From a virus: a DNA stretch of 57,469 bases. The stretch spans positions 1 through 57,469 of IMG/VR virus record IMGVR_UViG_3300030102_005019; one strand, given 5' to 3'. Shown in pieces: positions 22,373 to 30,383 of this stretch. The notes beneath the pieces were generated by a model. It worked only from the letters and a program-made list of their open reading frames with translations, did no database searches and was not told where the DNA came from. Position numbers and translations under genes: made by a program. Every line of letters begins with the position of its first letter. The stretch's first letter is position 1.

Positions 22373-23233
22373 ATGTATTATATTTATCATATACCAGGCC
22401 AAAAAATAGGCGTAACAACTAACCCAAAAATAAGGGTTGAGAAAATACAAGGTTATAAACCTAGTGAATATGAAATATTATTAGAAACTGAATGTATAAA
22501 CGAAGCTTCTGAAAAAGAAATATTATATCAAAAAGAATATAGATATAGAATAGACAGAACTTTATATAAAAATTTAACGGTAAATAAAATGAAATTAAAC
22601 ATAACAGAACAAACAACTACTTTTCCTGTGCCAAGGAAATCATTAAACAAGTTACTGCAGGGAAATATAGGTTTTTCATGGCAGACTAAATACGGTAAAG
22701 TTGCGCTTGATGTTCCTACCGCATCTTGGATCGTAAACAACTCACATAATTCTCAATTCAGTAAAGATCGATGTTATGTTTACAACAAAGCTTTATATGA
22801 GTTTTTCTCAGATGAAAACAGTTTAGAAAGTTTGCAGAAATACATGAAGGAACAAAAACTTAAAGAACATATAAACGAAGTAAGCGAAAAGGTAAAACAA
22901 ATAAATGTTGTAGACATGGAAATGGTTATACCAACTTCAGATCTTTTTCCTTTAATTAGACAGTGGGCAAGAGAAAGAAAATTATATGAAAAGGGTGATT
23001 CAAAAACACAATATGTAAAGCTTCAAGAAGAAGCAGGTGAACTAGCTAAAGCTTTATTAAATAATAACAGAGCTGAAATAGATGATGCGATTGGTGATGT
23101 TGTTGTTGTGTTAACTAATTTAGCACACTTAGAAGGTTTAACTATAGAAGACTGTATTAGGAACGCGTATAACGTTATAAGTAAACGAAAAGGTAAAATG
23201 GTAAACGGTACATTTATAAAAGAAAAACTATGA
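22373..23233 (+). CDS. Fusion of GIY-YIG-like nuclease domain and MazG-type pyrophosphohydrolase
   Basis: This is 286 aa. Residues 1-60 fit a minimal GIY-YIG domain: YYIYHI, KIGVTTN, R21 and a helix with Glu (ASEKEILYQKEY). A linker region (75-180) is unrecognised. Residues ~188-280 are MazG-like: LQEEAGELAKAL with E219/E220/E223, then EIDDAIGDVVVVL with D238 and D242, the Mg-binding set. MazG enzymes hydrolyse (d)NTPs or (p)ppGpp. The gene directly follows the TS-fold gene and overlaps the next by 4 nt, so nucleotide-pool control fits; what the nuclease part contributes is unclear. Confidence 0.65.
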   Translation: MYYIYHIPGQKIGVTTNPKIRVEKIQGYKPSEYEILLETECINEASEKEILYQKEYRYRIDRTLYKNLTVNKMKLNITEQTTTFPVPRKSLNKLLQGNIGFSWQTKYGKVALDVPTASWIVNNSHNSQFSKDRCYVYNKALYEFFSDENSLESLQKYMKEQKLKEHINEVSEKVKQINVVDMEMVIPTSDLFPLIRQWARERKLYEKGDSKTQYVKLQEEAGELAKALLNNNRAEIDDAIGDVVVVLTNLAHLEGLTIEDCIRNAYNVISKRKGKMVNGTFIKEKL

Positions 23234-23490
23234 AAATCAAAACACAAGACAAAGTAGTACGAGCAGTACTCAGAAAAATAGATGAACGAAGTTTAAAAGG
23301 TCAGGCTAAATACGGGGCTATGATGCACGAAGAGGTTGATGGTGGTGATAAAAATTTAATGGACTTTTTAATTGACGTTCAAGAAGAAATAATGGATGCG
23401 TTATTATATATTGAAGCAGCAAAAAGATGTTTGCAAGACGAAGTTGAAGACACGCTGTTAAAACAATATGAAGATCGCTTCGACGATTAA
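23230..23490 (+). CDS. All-alpha NTP-pyrophosphatase-like small phage protein
   Basis: This is 86 aa. DERSLKGQAKYG followed by FLIDVQEEIMDALLYIEAAK is the pattern of short phage proteins placed in or near the all-alpha MazG/dUTPase superfamily, with an E-E-x2-D metal motif. It may act with the preceding MazG domain on dNTPs. Alternatively it is a regulatory relative without activity. It overlaps the fusion gene by 4 nt. Confidence 0.5.
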   Translation: MKIKTQDKVVRAVLRKIDERSLKGQAKYGAMMHEEVDGGDKNLMDFLIDVQEEIMDALLYIEAAKRCLQDEVEDTLLKQYEDRFDD

Positions 23491-23491
23491 T

Positions 23492-23938
23492 ATGAAAAAA
23501 AAATATTATAAAAAGAAAAAAAGAGGACCAGTTAGGTCTAAAAAAGTAGAATATGATGGAATATTATTTGCCTCAGGCCTTGAGAAATACATGTATTGTG
23601 CATTAAAAAAGGCTAATATTAAAGTTAAGTATGAAGGAGAAACATTTGTATTAATAAATGGTTTTCATTTTGAAAACGAATGTTTTGAACGTATGTCTAA
23701 CGGTAAAGGTGTTTTTAAAGATCGAGGAAAAAAAAGAATATTACCTATTAAATACACACCTGATTTTATAGGTACAGATTTTATTATTGAATGCAAGGGT
23801 AGAGCCAATGAGTCTTTTCCCATGCGTTGGAAGTTGTTTAAACTATTAGTTAGCAAACAGTTTCCGGGTTATAAATTGTTCAAACCTCAAAATCAGTTAG
23901 AATGCGATCAGGTAATACAAGAAATACAAAGGGCTTAG
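23492..23938 (+). CDS. DUF1064-like PD-(D/E)XK nuclease
   Basis: This is 148 aa from the ATG at 23492; a longer frame from 23468 overlaps the previous gene. A Lys-rich start is followed by ASGLEKYMYCALKKANI (E in the first helix), then YTPDFIGTDFIIECKGRA with the P-D, E-x-K catalytic pattern. This resembles DUF1064 phage nucleases and T7 endonuclease I. Likely roles are junction resolution or host DNA degradation. Confidence 0.72.
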   Translation: MKKKYYKKKKRGPVRSKKVEYDGILFASGLEKYMYCALKKANIKVKYEGETFVLINGFHFENECFERMSNGKGVFKDRGKKRILPIKYTPDFIGTDFIIECKGRANESFPMRWKLFKLLVSKQFPGYKLFKPQNQLECDQVIQEIQRA

Positions 23939-24066
23939 CTAGAAGAAAATACGCAGAAAGGCAGATAAACAAATATATAAGATGGTCAATGGAAACAAGA
24001 GGTTGTCTTAGATATAAAGACTTAGAATATCAATATAAAAAGTATAACATAAAATGTTATGGCTAA
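23902..24066 (+). CDS. 54-aa basic protein, unknown
   Basis: MRSGNTRNTKGLARRKYAER begins inside the end of the nuclease gene (37-nt overlap); the frame ends 8 nt inside the next small gene. It is very basic and helical (KYIRWSMETRGCLRYKDLEY). Overlaps on both sides support it. No family recognised. Confidence 0.55.
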   Translation: MRSGNTRNTKGLARRKYAERQINKYIRWSMETRGCLRYKDLEYQYKKYNIKCYG

Positions 24067-24199
24067 AAAGATTATAAACTATAATAAACTATATAAAAAG
24101 AAAATACGCAGGCCAGGTGTGCATGCGAAATCTAAAACAAGTAATTTAAAAAGCAGTAAAAACTATGTCAAAAAATACAGAAAACAAGGCAGAATCTAA
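24059..24199 (+). CDS. 46-aa Lys/Arg-rich protein
   Basis: MAKKIINYNKLYKKKIRRPG followed by HAKSKTSNLKSS and a KKYRKQGRI end. It overlaps both neighbours (8 and 35 nt). The composition suggests nucleic-acid binding. The sequence recalls short conserved basic proteins of Bacteroidota phages (memory). Function unknown. Confidence 0.6.
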   Translation: MAKKIINYNKLYKKKIRRPGVHAKSKTSNLKSSKNYVKKYRKQGRI

Positions 24200-24332
24200 C
24201 TGGGAAATAAGTGTTGGCACTTATAACGGTTTTTTATTTGGTATCAGAAGATACGAAGACGAAGAAAACAACATTAACAACTATGTTTTATATATACCAT
24301 TTGTGGATATATGTTTAACAATACAATATTAA
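24165..24332 (+). CDS. 55-aa protein, unknown
   Basis: MSKNTENKAESNWEISVGTY then GFLFGIRRYEDEENNINNYV and YIPFVDICLTIQY: an acidic, beta-rich chain. It ends 1 nt before the NrdB start and overlaps the basic protein upstream. No family recognised. Confidence 0.55.
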   Translation: MSKNTENKAESNWEISVGTYNGFLFGIRRYEDEENNINNYVLYIPFVDICLTIQY

Positions 24333-24333
24333 T

Positions 24334-25293
24334 ATGGGGCTATTTGATCAGCGAATACCATACAAACCGTTTGAATATCCAGAATATTACACCGAAGGTT
24401 GGTTAAAACAAGCTCAGGCGTTTTGGTTACACACTGAAATACCTATGAGTGGAGATGTAAAAGACTGGAAAGAAAAACTAACACCTGAAGAAAAAAACTT
24501 GGTAGGTAATATATTATTAGGTTTTGCGCAAACAGAATGTGCTGTTTCTGATTATTGGACACAAAAGGTTGTTGGTTGGTTTCCTAAACACGAGATACAA
24601 CAAATGGCTATGATGTTTGGTTCACAAGAAACAATACATGCTGTGGCTTATAGTTATTTAAATGAAACGTTAGGTTTAGAAAATTTTGAAGCTTTTTTAC
24701 AAGATGAAGCTACAATGGAAAGATTTGATAATTTAGTAGCATATGAAGGAAATGATAAAAAAGAAATTGCAAAAAGCTTGGCGGTCTTTTCTGCTTTTGC
24801 AGAAGGCGTTTCTTTATACTCCGCGTTTGCAGTTTTGTATAGCTTTCAAATGCGAAACTTATTAAAGGGTATAGGACAGCAAATGAAATGGTCTGTTAGA
24901 GACGAATCATTACACAGCAAAATGGGTTGTCATTTATTTAGGCATATGTGCAAAGAAGATGATACTTTATTAGATGATTGTAAACAAACTATTTTAGACG
25001 CAGCTAATTCAATGCACGACGCTGAAATGAAATATATTGATAAAATGTTTGAAATGGGTGATATTGAAAATCTTAAAGCAAACGATCTAAAACAATTTAT
25101 AAAAAAAAGATTAAATGAAAAACTTATGGAACTTGGCTATGAAGGAGTATTCGAGTATGACGAGGCTTCAGCAGATAATCTTAATTGGTTTTACCATCTT
25201 ACCGGCGGGCACACTCATACTGATTTTTTCGCTATACGCCCGACAGACTACAGTAAAGCAAATGAAGGAGAAGATTTTGAAAATATTTGGTAA
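24334..25293 (+). CDS. nrdB: Ribonucleotide reductase class I, small (beta) subunit
   Basis: This is 319 aa. The ferritin-like metal site is complete: E68, E99-x2-H102, E157 and E191-x2-H194, and the radical Tyr is kept at Y106 (ETIHAVAY). The first ligand is Glu where E. coli NrdB has Asp84. The acidic end ENIW-type tail may dock on the large subunit. It makes the radical needed to reduce ribonucleotides. NrdA follows after 9 nt. Together they supply dNTPs for phage replication. Confidence 0.9.
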   Translation: MGLFDQRIPYKPFEYPEYYTEGWLKQAQAFWLHTEIPMSGDVKDWKEKLTPEEKNLVGNILLGFAQTECAVSDYWTQKVVGWFPKHEIQQMAMMFGSQETIHAVAYSYLNETLGLENFEAFLQDEATMERFDNLVAYEGNDKKEIAKSLAVFSAFAEGVSLYSAFAVLYSFQMRNLLKGIGQQMKWSVRDESLHSKMGCHLFRHMCKEDDTLLDDCKQTILDAANSMHDAEMKYIDKMFEMGDIENLKANDLKQFIKKRLNEKLMELGYEGVFEYDEASADNLNWFYHLTGGHTHTDFFAIRPTDYSKANEGEDFENIW

Positions 25294-25302
25294 ATAAAAA
25301 CT

Positions 25303-27024
25303 ATGTGGAATAAAGACTGGAAAAAAGGAGAAGACTACCCTAGCTGGGGTGAAACTGATGTTTATAAAAAAACAATTGGTGGTGGTTACCTGCTTAATGG
25401 TGAAACACCTAAAGACGCGTATATGCGCGTGTGTACGAATGTGGCTAAACGTTTAGAACGACCAGAAATGGCTGAAACATTTTTTAAATATGTTTGGAAA
25501 GGTTGGCTATGTTTAGCTTCACCTGTATTGTCAAATACTGGTACAGATCGCGGTTTACCTATATCCTGTTTTGGTATAGATGTAGGAGACAGTGTTTATG
25601 AAATAGGTATAAAAAACCTAGAAATGATGTTACTCGCAAAGCACGGCGGCGGAGTTGGCATCGGTATAAATATGATTAGGCCGGCCGGAGCAAAAATAAA
25701 AGGAAATGGAACATCTGATGGAACTGTGCCGTTTTGTAAAATTTACGACAGCACAATACTCGCAACGAATCAAGGATCTGTCCGAAGAGGAGCTGCAAGC
25801 GTTAACATTAATATTGACCACCCCGATTTTGAAGAGTGGTTGGAAATACGCGAACCTAAAGGAGACGTTAATCGTCAATCGCTCAACCTACACCAGTGCG
25901 CTGTGGTCGGCGATAAGTTCATGCGAAAGCTTGATGCAGGAGATAAAGACGCAAGAAGACTATGGGGAAAGCTATTACAAAAGCGAAAAGCAACTGGAGA
26001 GCCTTATATCTTATTTAAGGGAAATACAAACAAGGGTAATCCAGCAGCTTACAGAAAACACGGTTTAAAAGTGCACATGACAAACATATGCTCTGAGATA
26101 ACATTACACACTGATGAATCTCATAGTTTTGTTTGCTGCCTTTCATCATTAAATTTAGCCAAATATGATGAATGGAAAAACACTAATCTAGTATATGATA
26201 GTATATGGTTTTTAGATGGAGTGTTAGAAGAGTTTATACAAAAATCAAAAGGTAAAGTTGGCTTTCATAATTCTGTTAGATCTGCTGAAAAAGGTAGGGC
26301 TTTAGGATTAGGAGTTCTTGGTTGGCATACATATCTACAAGAACAAGGTTTACCATTTGAAGGTTTATTATCACAATATGAAACGAGAAGAATATTTAGT
26401 CAAATTAAGATTGAAAGCGAGCGAGCCTCTATGGCATTGGCTGAGGCGTTCGGAGAACCCCTTTGGTGTCGTGGCTCTGCTATGCGTAACACTCATTTAC
26501 GCGCTATTGCTCCTACTGTCAGCAATAGCAAACTCAGTGGAAACGTTTCACCCGGCATTGAGCCGTGGGCTGCAAACGTATTTACTGAACAAAGCGCAAA
26601 GGGTACGTTTATACGGAAGAATCCTACGCTTCAAAAGGTATTAAAGAAAAATAAAATAGACACACAAAAAGTTTGGAACAAGATACTAAAAGATGGTGGA
26701 TCTGTTCAGGGTGTAAAAGAATTAGAAAAAGTTACTGTAGGTAAATTTGATACACCAGCTAAAGAAGTATTTAAAACGTTCAAAGAAATAAATCAACTAG
26801 AGTTAGTTAATCAGGCTGGTATAAGACAACAATATATAGATCAGTCTGTTTCTTTGAACTTAGCTTTTCCGTCCGTAGCTACGCCAAAATGGATTAATAA
26901 AGTCCACATGGAAGCTTGGAAAAAAGGTATTAAGACTTTGTATTATATGCGTACTGAGTCAGTACTTAGGGGAGATATTGCTGAACAAGCAATGGATGAA
27001 AACTGTTTAGCGTGTGACGGGTAA
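25303..27024 (+). CDS. nrdA: Ribonucleotide reductase class I, large (alpha) subunit
   Basis: This is 573 aa, short against ~760 in E. coli because the N-terminal ATP-cone is missing; allosteric activity control by that domain is therefore absent. Active-site features: C89 in LPISCFG, TNICSEITL with the thiyl Cys and Glu, NSKLSGNVSPGIEPWAANVF, and the radical-path Tyr pair in LYYMRTESVLRGD. The C-terminal shuttle is C568-x2-C571 in ENCLACDG, which needs a thioredoxin or glutaredoxin for re-reduction. It is the last rightward gene before the convergent hairpin. Confidence 0.92.
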   Translation: MWNKDWKKGEDYPSWGETDVYKKTIGGGYLLNGETPKDAYMRVCTNVAKRLERPEMAETFFKYVWKGWLCLASPVLSNTGTDRGLPISCFGIDVGDSVYEIGIKNLEMMLLAKHGGGVGIGINMIRPAGAKIKGNGTSDGTVPFCKIYDSTILATNQGSVRRGAASVNINIDHPDFEEWLEIREPKGDVNRQSLNLHQCAVVGDKFMRKLDAGDKDARRLWGKLLQKRKATGEPYILFKGNTNKGNPAAYRKHGLKVHMTNICSEITLHTDESHSFVCCLSSLNLAKYDEWKNTNLVYDSIWFLDGVLEEFIQKSKGKVGFHNSVRSAEKGRALGLGVLGWHTYLQEQGLPFEGLLSQYETRRIFSQIKIESERASMALAEAFGEPLWCRGSAMRNTHLRAIAPTVSNSKLSGNVSPGIEPWAANVFTEQSAKGTFIRKNPTLQKVLKKNKIDTQKVWNKILKDGGSVQGVKELEKVTVGKFDTPAKEVFKTFKEINQLELVNQAGIRQQYIDQSVSLNLAFPSVATPKWINKVHMEAWKKGIKTLYYMRTESVLRGDIAEQAMDENCLACDG

Positions 27025-27031
27025 TAAATAG

Positions 27032-27096
27032 AGTGTGGCATGGGTTTTCGTTACTTGGTAGAGCGCACGAGGCGTTCGGGTAATTTTTGTCACACT
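27032..27096. terminator. Convergent hairpin with tRNA-like core
   Basis: AGTGTGGCA 27032-27040 pairs with TGTCACACT 27088-27096 (9 bp, one wobble). Nested inside are TTAC/GTAA and GAGCG 27061-27065 with CGTTC 27073-27077 around a 7-nt loop. T-rich tracts flank the 3' arm. It lies between the ends of the rightward and leftward operons, so it can stop both. The core TTGGTAGAGCGCACG (27055-27069) reads like a tRNA D-loop and stem. Confidence 0.65.
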
Positions 27097-27100
27097 TTGT

Positions 27101-27499
27101 TTATTTTCTTGGTTCTTTAATAGTTGCTGAATTAGAGGATCTATCTGAGCTTGGAACAGATTTGGGATTAGGCGTTTGACCATAGCTGTTTTTACTACTA
27201 CCAGCACTACTACTACTATTATTACTACCTCTATAAGAAGATCCGCTGTAACTATAATCATAACTCCTTACATGATTATGTGGATATGGATGATAGTAGG
27301 GGTACCAACTACGACTGTATCCATAATTTATAATCCTGTAATTAATAGGCCTTACAACATCAATAGGTAATTTTAAAGTATCACCTTCTTGTGTTACAGC
27401 TAATACGTGTGTTATTTGTATTTTAGGTTTTGGTTGTTGTACTACGCAACTAGTGACAAGTACAGCTACCGCAAAAAGGACAATTTTCCATATTTTCAT
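27101..27499 (-). CDS. Lipoprotein, Tyr/Ser-rich
   Basis: This is 132 aa. MKIWKIVLFAVAVLVTSC is a lipoprotein signal peptide with Cys at residue 18 for lipidation. The mature chain is short, then rich in Tyr, His and Ser (SWYPYYHPYPHNHVRSYDYS, Ser/Asn linker). Placement 3' to an M15 lysin would suit an outer-membrane spanin, but no coiled coil is visible, so this stays a guess. It is the last gene of the leftward block. Confidence 0.65.
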   Translation of the reverse strand: MKIWKIVLFAVAVLVTSCVVQQPKPKIQITHVLAVTQEGDTLKLPIDVVRPINYRIINYGYSRSWYPYYHPYPHNHVRSYDYSYSGSSYRGSNNSSSSAGSSKNSYGQTPNPKSVPSSDRSSNSATIKEPRK

Positions 27500-27756
27500 T
27501 TTTTATTTTTTTCTACTATAGATTTTATAGTATCAAGTAAACCTTTTTGAAAAGCCGCCATAGGAGCATCTGCTGTTTTGAAAAACACAGGTAGTTTACC
27601 ATAAGATTTTTGTGACATAGTGTCAATTTGTGCTTGTGTAAATTTTATTCTAGGAACATCACCTGGCCCTTTAAATCTTTTATTTACAATACTGTCACCT
27701 CTAAAAGGCCCTATAGTATCATTTTCTCTAGAACCCTGTTTCATTTTATAATTCAT
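27496..27756 (-). CDS. 86-aa protein of the lysis region, unknown
   Basis: MNYKMKQGSRENDTIGPFRG then KFTQAQIDTMSQKSYGKLPV; a basic protein with a helical end (FQKGLLDTIKSIVEKNKK). No signal peptide. It overlaps the lipoprotein and the M15 peptidase genes by 4 nt each. No family recognised. Confidence 0.6.
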   Translation of the reverse strand: MNYKMKQGSRENDTIGPFRGDSIVNKRFKGPGDVPRIKFTQAQIDTMSQKSYGKLPVFFKTADAPMAAFQKGLLDTIKSIVEKNKK

Positions 27757-28217
27757 ATAACTTTGTATTTTGTTTTATTATTTTCGTCTTTATATGCTAA
27801 CAAACATCTATTTCTATTAGCTTCTTCGTTTACATAACTTACATGTACCCAGTCAGGGTTATCAGAGTTTCCAAACTCCCATATCATTTGGTCGAACGAT
27901 AAGTTATTTTTTATATATTCAAACATTTGAGCGTTTGTCATATATCCATAATTATCGTCAATATCCATTGCTCTTCCTTCACAATGTTGTGATTTACTAC
28001 TTCCGCCAATTGCTTTATTAAGTTCGGGTCCGCGATAAAACGAATTAATTTTTATAGGACCGTTTACGTGCTTTCTAAGAGGTTCAAATATTTTTTCTGC
28101 TAATAATTCCATGTTAGCTAAATGATTCTTTGTAGGATCATTATTTAAACCTAACCGCAAAGCAGTTATGCTGTACACACCTTCCTTGTATGTAACATGT
28201 TCACTTATATTTTTCAT
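27753..28217 (-). CDS. Peptidase M15A endolysin
   Basis: This is 154 aa. Zinc ligands fit the M15/VanY-like set: H78 and D85 in SQHCEGRAMDID, and H125 in PDWVHVSY. R62 in NSFYRGPELN fits the substrate-binding Arg. These enzymes cut peptide bonds in peptidoglycan, usually at D-Ala ends. The N-terminal part (THE region SITALRLGLNNDP) is short and there is no signal peptide, so release needs a holin. Placed in the distal late operon near lipoprotein and membrane genes, it is the likely lysin. Confidence 0.85.
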   Translation of the reverse strand: MKNISEHVTYKEGVYSITALRLGLNNDPTKNHLANMELLAEKIFEPLRKHVNGPIKINSFYRGPELNKAIGGSSKSQHCEGRAMDIDDNYGYMTNAQMFEYIKNNLSFDQMIWEFGNSDNPDWVHVSYVNEEANRNRCLLAYKDENNKTKYKVI

Positions 28218-28220
28218 TTA

Positions 28221-28547
28221 TTATTTGTTTTCAAATAATACTTGATTAATTCTATTTTGAATTACTTCTTTTTCTAGAATTAATTTAAAATTTAACCCAG
28301 CTGCCCATTGGCCTAGGGGTCTACCGTTTTTGTCTAATAACACAACGGTTGGAACTGATCTAATGCTTTGTTTTAAACTTGCTTTTTGATCTTCTAATCT
28401 TGCCATAATTACTTTAGCATGACGAATACCTCTTAAGTCGTAATCATTTGATTCATTCCATTTTGCATTAACATGTAATAATGTTAATTCTTGTGAGCTT
28501 GCTGTAAAAGCAAACATCAATAATATAATTGTAATTAAATTTCTCAT
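28221..28547 (-). CDS. Exported thioredoxin-fold protein without CxxC (copy 1)
   Basis: This is 108 aa. MRNLITIILLMFAFTASSQE is a signal peptide. The mature chain has a thioredoxin-like layout: strand LLHVNAKWNES in place of the WCxxC helix, then SVPTVVLLDKNGRPLGQWAA with the cis-Pro loop. The redox Cys pair is missing, so it is not an oxidoreductase of the usual kind. It is paralogous to 30048-30383. It overlaps the next gene upstream by 4 nt. Confidence 0.6.
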   Translation of the reverse strand: MRNLITIILLMFAFTASSQELTLLHVNAKWNESNDYDLRGIRHAKVIMARLEDQKASLKQSIRSVPTVVLLDKNGRPLGQWAAGLNFKLILEKEVIQNRINQVLFENK

Positions 28548-28849
28548 CTTGTGATTTCGTAAATTTTATCTGAATTCTTTTTTATTTCTTCTCGGTTTTC
28601 TTTTATATCTTCTTTTAGCAGTTCTGTAGACGCCTCTATCTGTATAATGGTCGAGCGAATCAACTCGTCTTTAAGTTTGAATTCCATTTGCTTTACAAAC
28701 TCCTCAGGATTATTCTGATTTTGTAATTCTTTTATATCTGCTTGTAAAGTAAACCACATACCCGCTAAAGCTATTGCTCCTCCAACGATCATTCCAATCG
28801 TTTTTAGGTCTAATTGTACTTGAGTATCTTCTCCAATTTGTGTTGCCAT
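28544..28849 (-). CDS. Membrane-anchored coiled-coil protein (copy 1)
   Basis: This is 101 aa: MATQIGEDTQVQLDLKTIGM, one transmembrane helix (IVGGAIALAGMWFTLQA), then a long Glu/Lys coiled coil to the end. It is paralogous to 30383-30685. Single-span proteins with a long soluble helix in lysis regions can be holins or inner-membrane spanins; which applies here is unclear. It is coupled to a thioredoxin-fold gene in both copies. Confidence 0.65.
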   Translation of the reverse strand: MATQIGEDTQVQLDLKTIGMIVGGAIALAGMWFTLQADIKELQNQNNPEEFVKQMEFKLKDELIRSTIIQIEASTELLKEDIKENREEIKKNSDKIYEITR

Positions 28850-28853
28850 ATTT

Positions 28854-29510
28854 TTATCTAAATGTAAAGTTTACGCCTACAGAAGAATTATAAATTTCTG
28901 AATCCCAGAATTTAGTATATTCTCCTTCGGCAAATATTCCTATTGCTTTGCTTAATTTCCAGCCAAATATTATTCCAGCTTGGTAATCGTCCCATTGTTC
29001 TAGTTCTGAATCTTTTTTCAAACCACCTTTACCCCAATTGTTACGATTTAAATAACTTACGTTTTCATCACCAACAACGTATTTGTGATAAGGTAATATA
29101 TAGTTACCATAAGCGTGAAGCCAAAAGTTAGATCTATAGTGGTAAAAATCAAAACCAACAACAGGTGCAACCTCACCAAAAGCATCTAATAAATCCCACT
29201 GTTCTCTGTTATATAAGTTCATAAGATCGCCAAATATAGAGTTTCTAAAATCTCTATCACTCCAAGCTACAACCTTGCCATTACTATCTTTCCATATCCA
29301 GTCATATCTTTCTTCACCCGTGTTTATATCTGTGTATTTTGTAAAATTATCAGTATAACCATATTCATATCCTAAACTATACCATGGATTTTTTGGGTAT
29401 TCATTACCAAAGTCATCAACTTCAGTTTCATTTAACCATATTTCTATAGGGTTATATCCATAAGGTGTTTGATGTGTACGGTATATTGCTCCTGCAGATA
29501 AGCTGAACTT
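28854..29510 (-). pseudogene. C-terminal part of the beta-barrel-like gene, beyond an in-frame TAA
   Basis: It continues the frame of 29511-30044 directly after the TAA: KFSLSAGAIYRTHQTPYGYN, then a run of aromatic, alternating strands to the terminal SSVGVNFTFR, whose final Phe-Thr-Phe-Arg pattern resembles the last strand of an outer-membrane barrel. It spans 218 codons without another stop, so it has been under coding constraint. It could be reached by readthrough or re-initiation (an ATG at 29222 gives 122 aa), or the TAA is a recent mutation. Confidence 0.6.
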
Positions 29511-30044
29511 TTAACCTATTGGTAATCTAGCCCTAACTTCTGCTGATTGATATTTAAAACCAACATTACCCTGTTCTCTTTGTTCTAATTTTACAATGTG
29601 ATATTTACCCACATGTCTAATAAAAAATCTTGAATTAAAAAATTCTTCACCCCTATCACGTTCTTTTTCATAATGAAATAAATATTCTAAACCTTTTACA
29701 GATGATGTTGGCGCTGATAATGATTTGTTGTTTTCAGTACCATCATAATAGCTTTTACCTTTCACCTCATACCCAAATCTCGCTAGTTTTCTAAAACCAA
29801 CACCAATACGGTAATCCATTGGATAATATTCTGTTACATCAATAACTCTAGGTATACTATATAGATCTCCATCAGCCGGTCTTTCAACAAAGTAATCTTT
29901 ATATGTTTGTTCGTACGCGTTAGAAGCATCACCTGCTACATAAAACGTTCCGTATTTTAAAAAGTCTTTATATAACTCTTTTAAAAACTGTGCATTTGAA
30001 TTAAATGAAATTAATAAACAAAGTACTAATAATAGTTTTTTCAT
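29511..30044 (-). CDS. Exported beta-barrel-like protein, N-terminal part
   Basis: This is 177 aa. MKKLLLVLCLLISFNSNAQ is a typical Bacteroidota signal peptide. The mature part alternates hydrophobic and charged residues (FFIRHVGKYHIVKLEQREQG, SAEVRARLPIG) like outer-membrane strands and stops at TAA in the middle of the pattern. With the downstream frame the protein would be 395 residues plus the stop position. A phage-encoded outer-membrane protein may alter the host surface or help lysis; both are inference. Confidence 0.65.
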   Translation of the reverse strand: MKKLLLVLCLLISFNSNAQFLKELYKDFLKYGTFYVAGDASNAYEQTYKDYFVERPADGDLYSIPRVIDVTEYYPMDYRIGVGFRKLARFGYEVKGKSYYDGTENNKSLSAPTSSVKGLEYLFHYEKERDRGEEFFNSRFFIRHVGKYHIVKLEQREQGNVGFKYQSAEVRARLPIG

Positions 30045-30047
30045 ATG

Positions 30048-30383
30048 TTAAAATGTGTTTTCTAAAATTTCGTTAATAGCGTTTTCTATTTTATCTATTG
30101 TATTTTCAGGTAGTTTTAATGTAACACCTGATTCTATTTTTAATATTTCTTCACCATTATGAAACAATATAATAGTTGGTATGTATATTATCTCTTCTTT
30201 TGTAAAATGATCACTGTGTTTGCTTAAGTAAAATAAATGTGTATTATGATCATCAAACTTTTTTAATGATATTTCATTGTCTTTTACAAACTCAGCGCTA
30301 AATTGTACTACTGATATACCGTCTTTATATTGTGAATAACCTGTTAGTGTAAATAATAATAATAGTATTTTTAAATATTTCAT
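30048..30383 (-). CDS. Exported thioredoxin-fold protein without CxxC (copy 2)
   Basis: This is 111 aa. MKYLKILLLLFTLTGYSQ is a signal peptide. VVQFSAEFVKDNEI replaces the catalytic helix start and carries no Cys. YIPTIILFHNGEEILKIESG is the cis-Pro strand and hairpin of a thioredoxin. It parallels 28221-28547 in length and order, with much drift. It shares a base with the upstream membrane-protein gene. Its partner may be periplasmic; function unknown. Confidence 0.6.
   Translation of the reverse strand: MKYLKILLLLFTLTGYSQYKDGISVVQFSAEFVKDNEISLKKFDDHNTHLFYLSKHSDHFTKEEIIYIPTIILFHNGEEILKIESGVTLKLPENTIDKIENAINEILENTF

Noticed and set aside
29511-29513. Stop-codon reassignment of TAA
   Set aside because: TAA ends most genes here at sites with tight overlaps to the next start, so it is a normal stop genome-wide.
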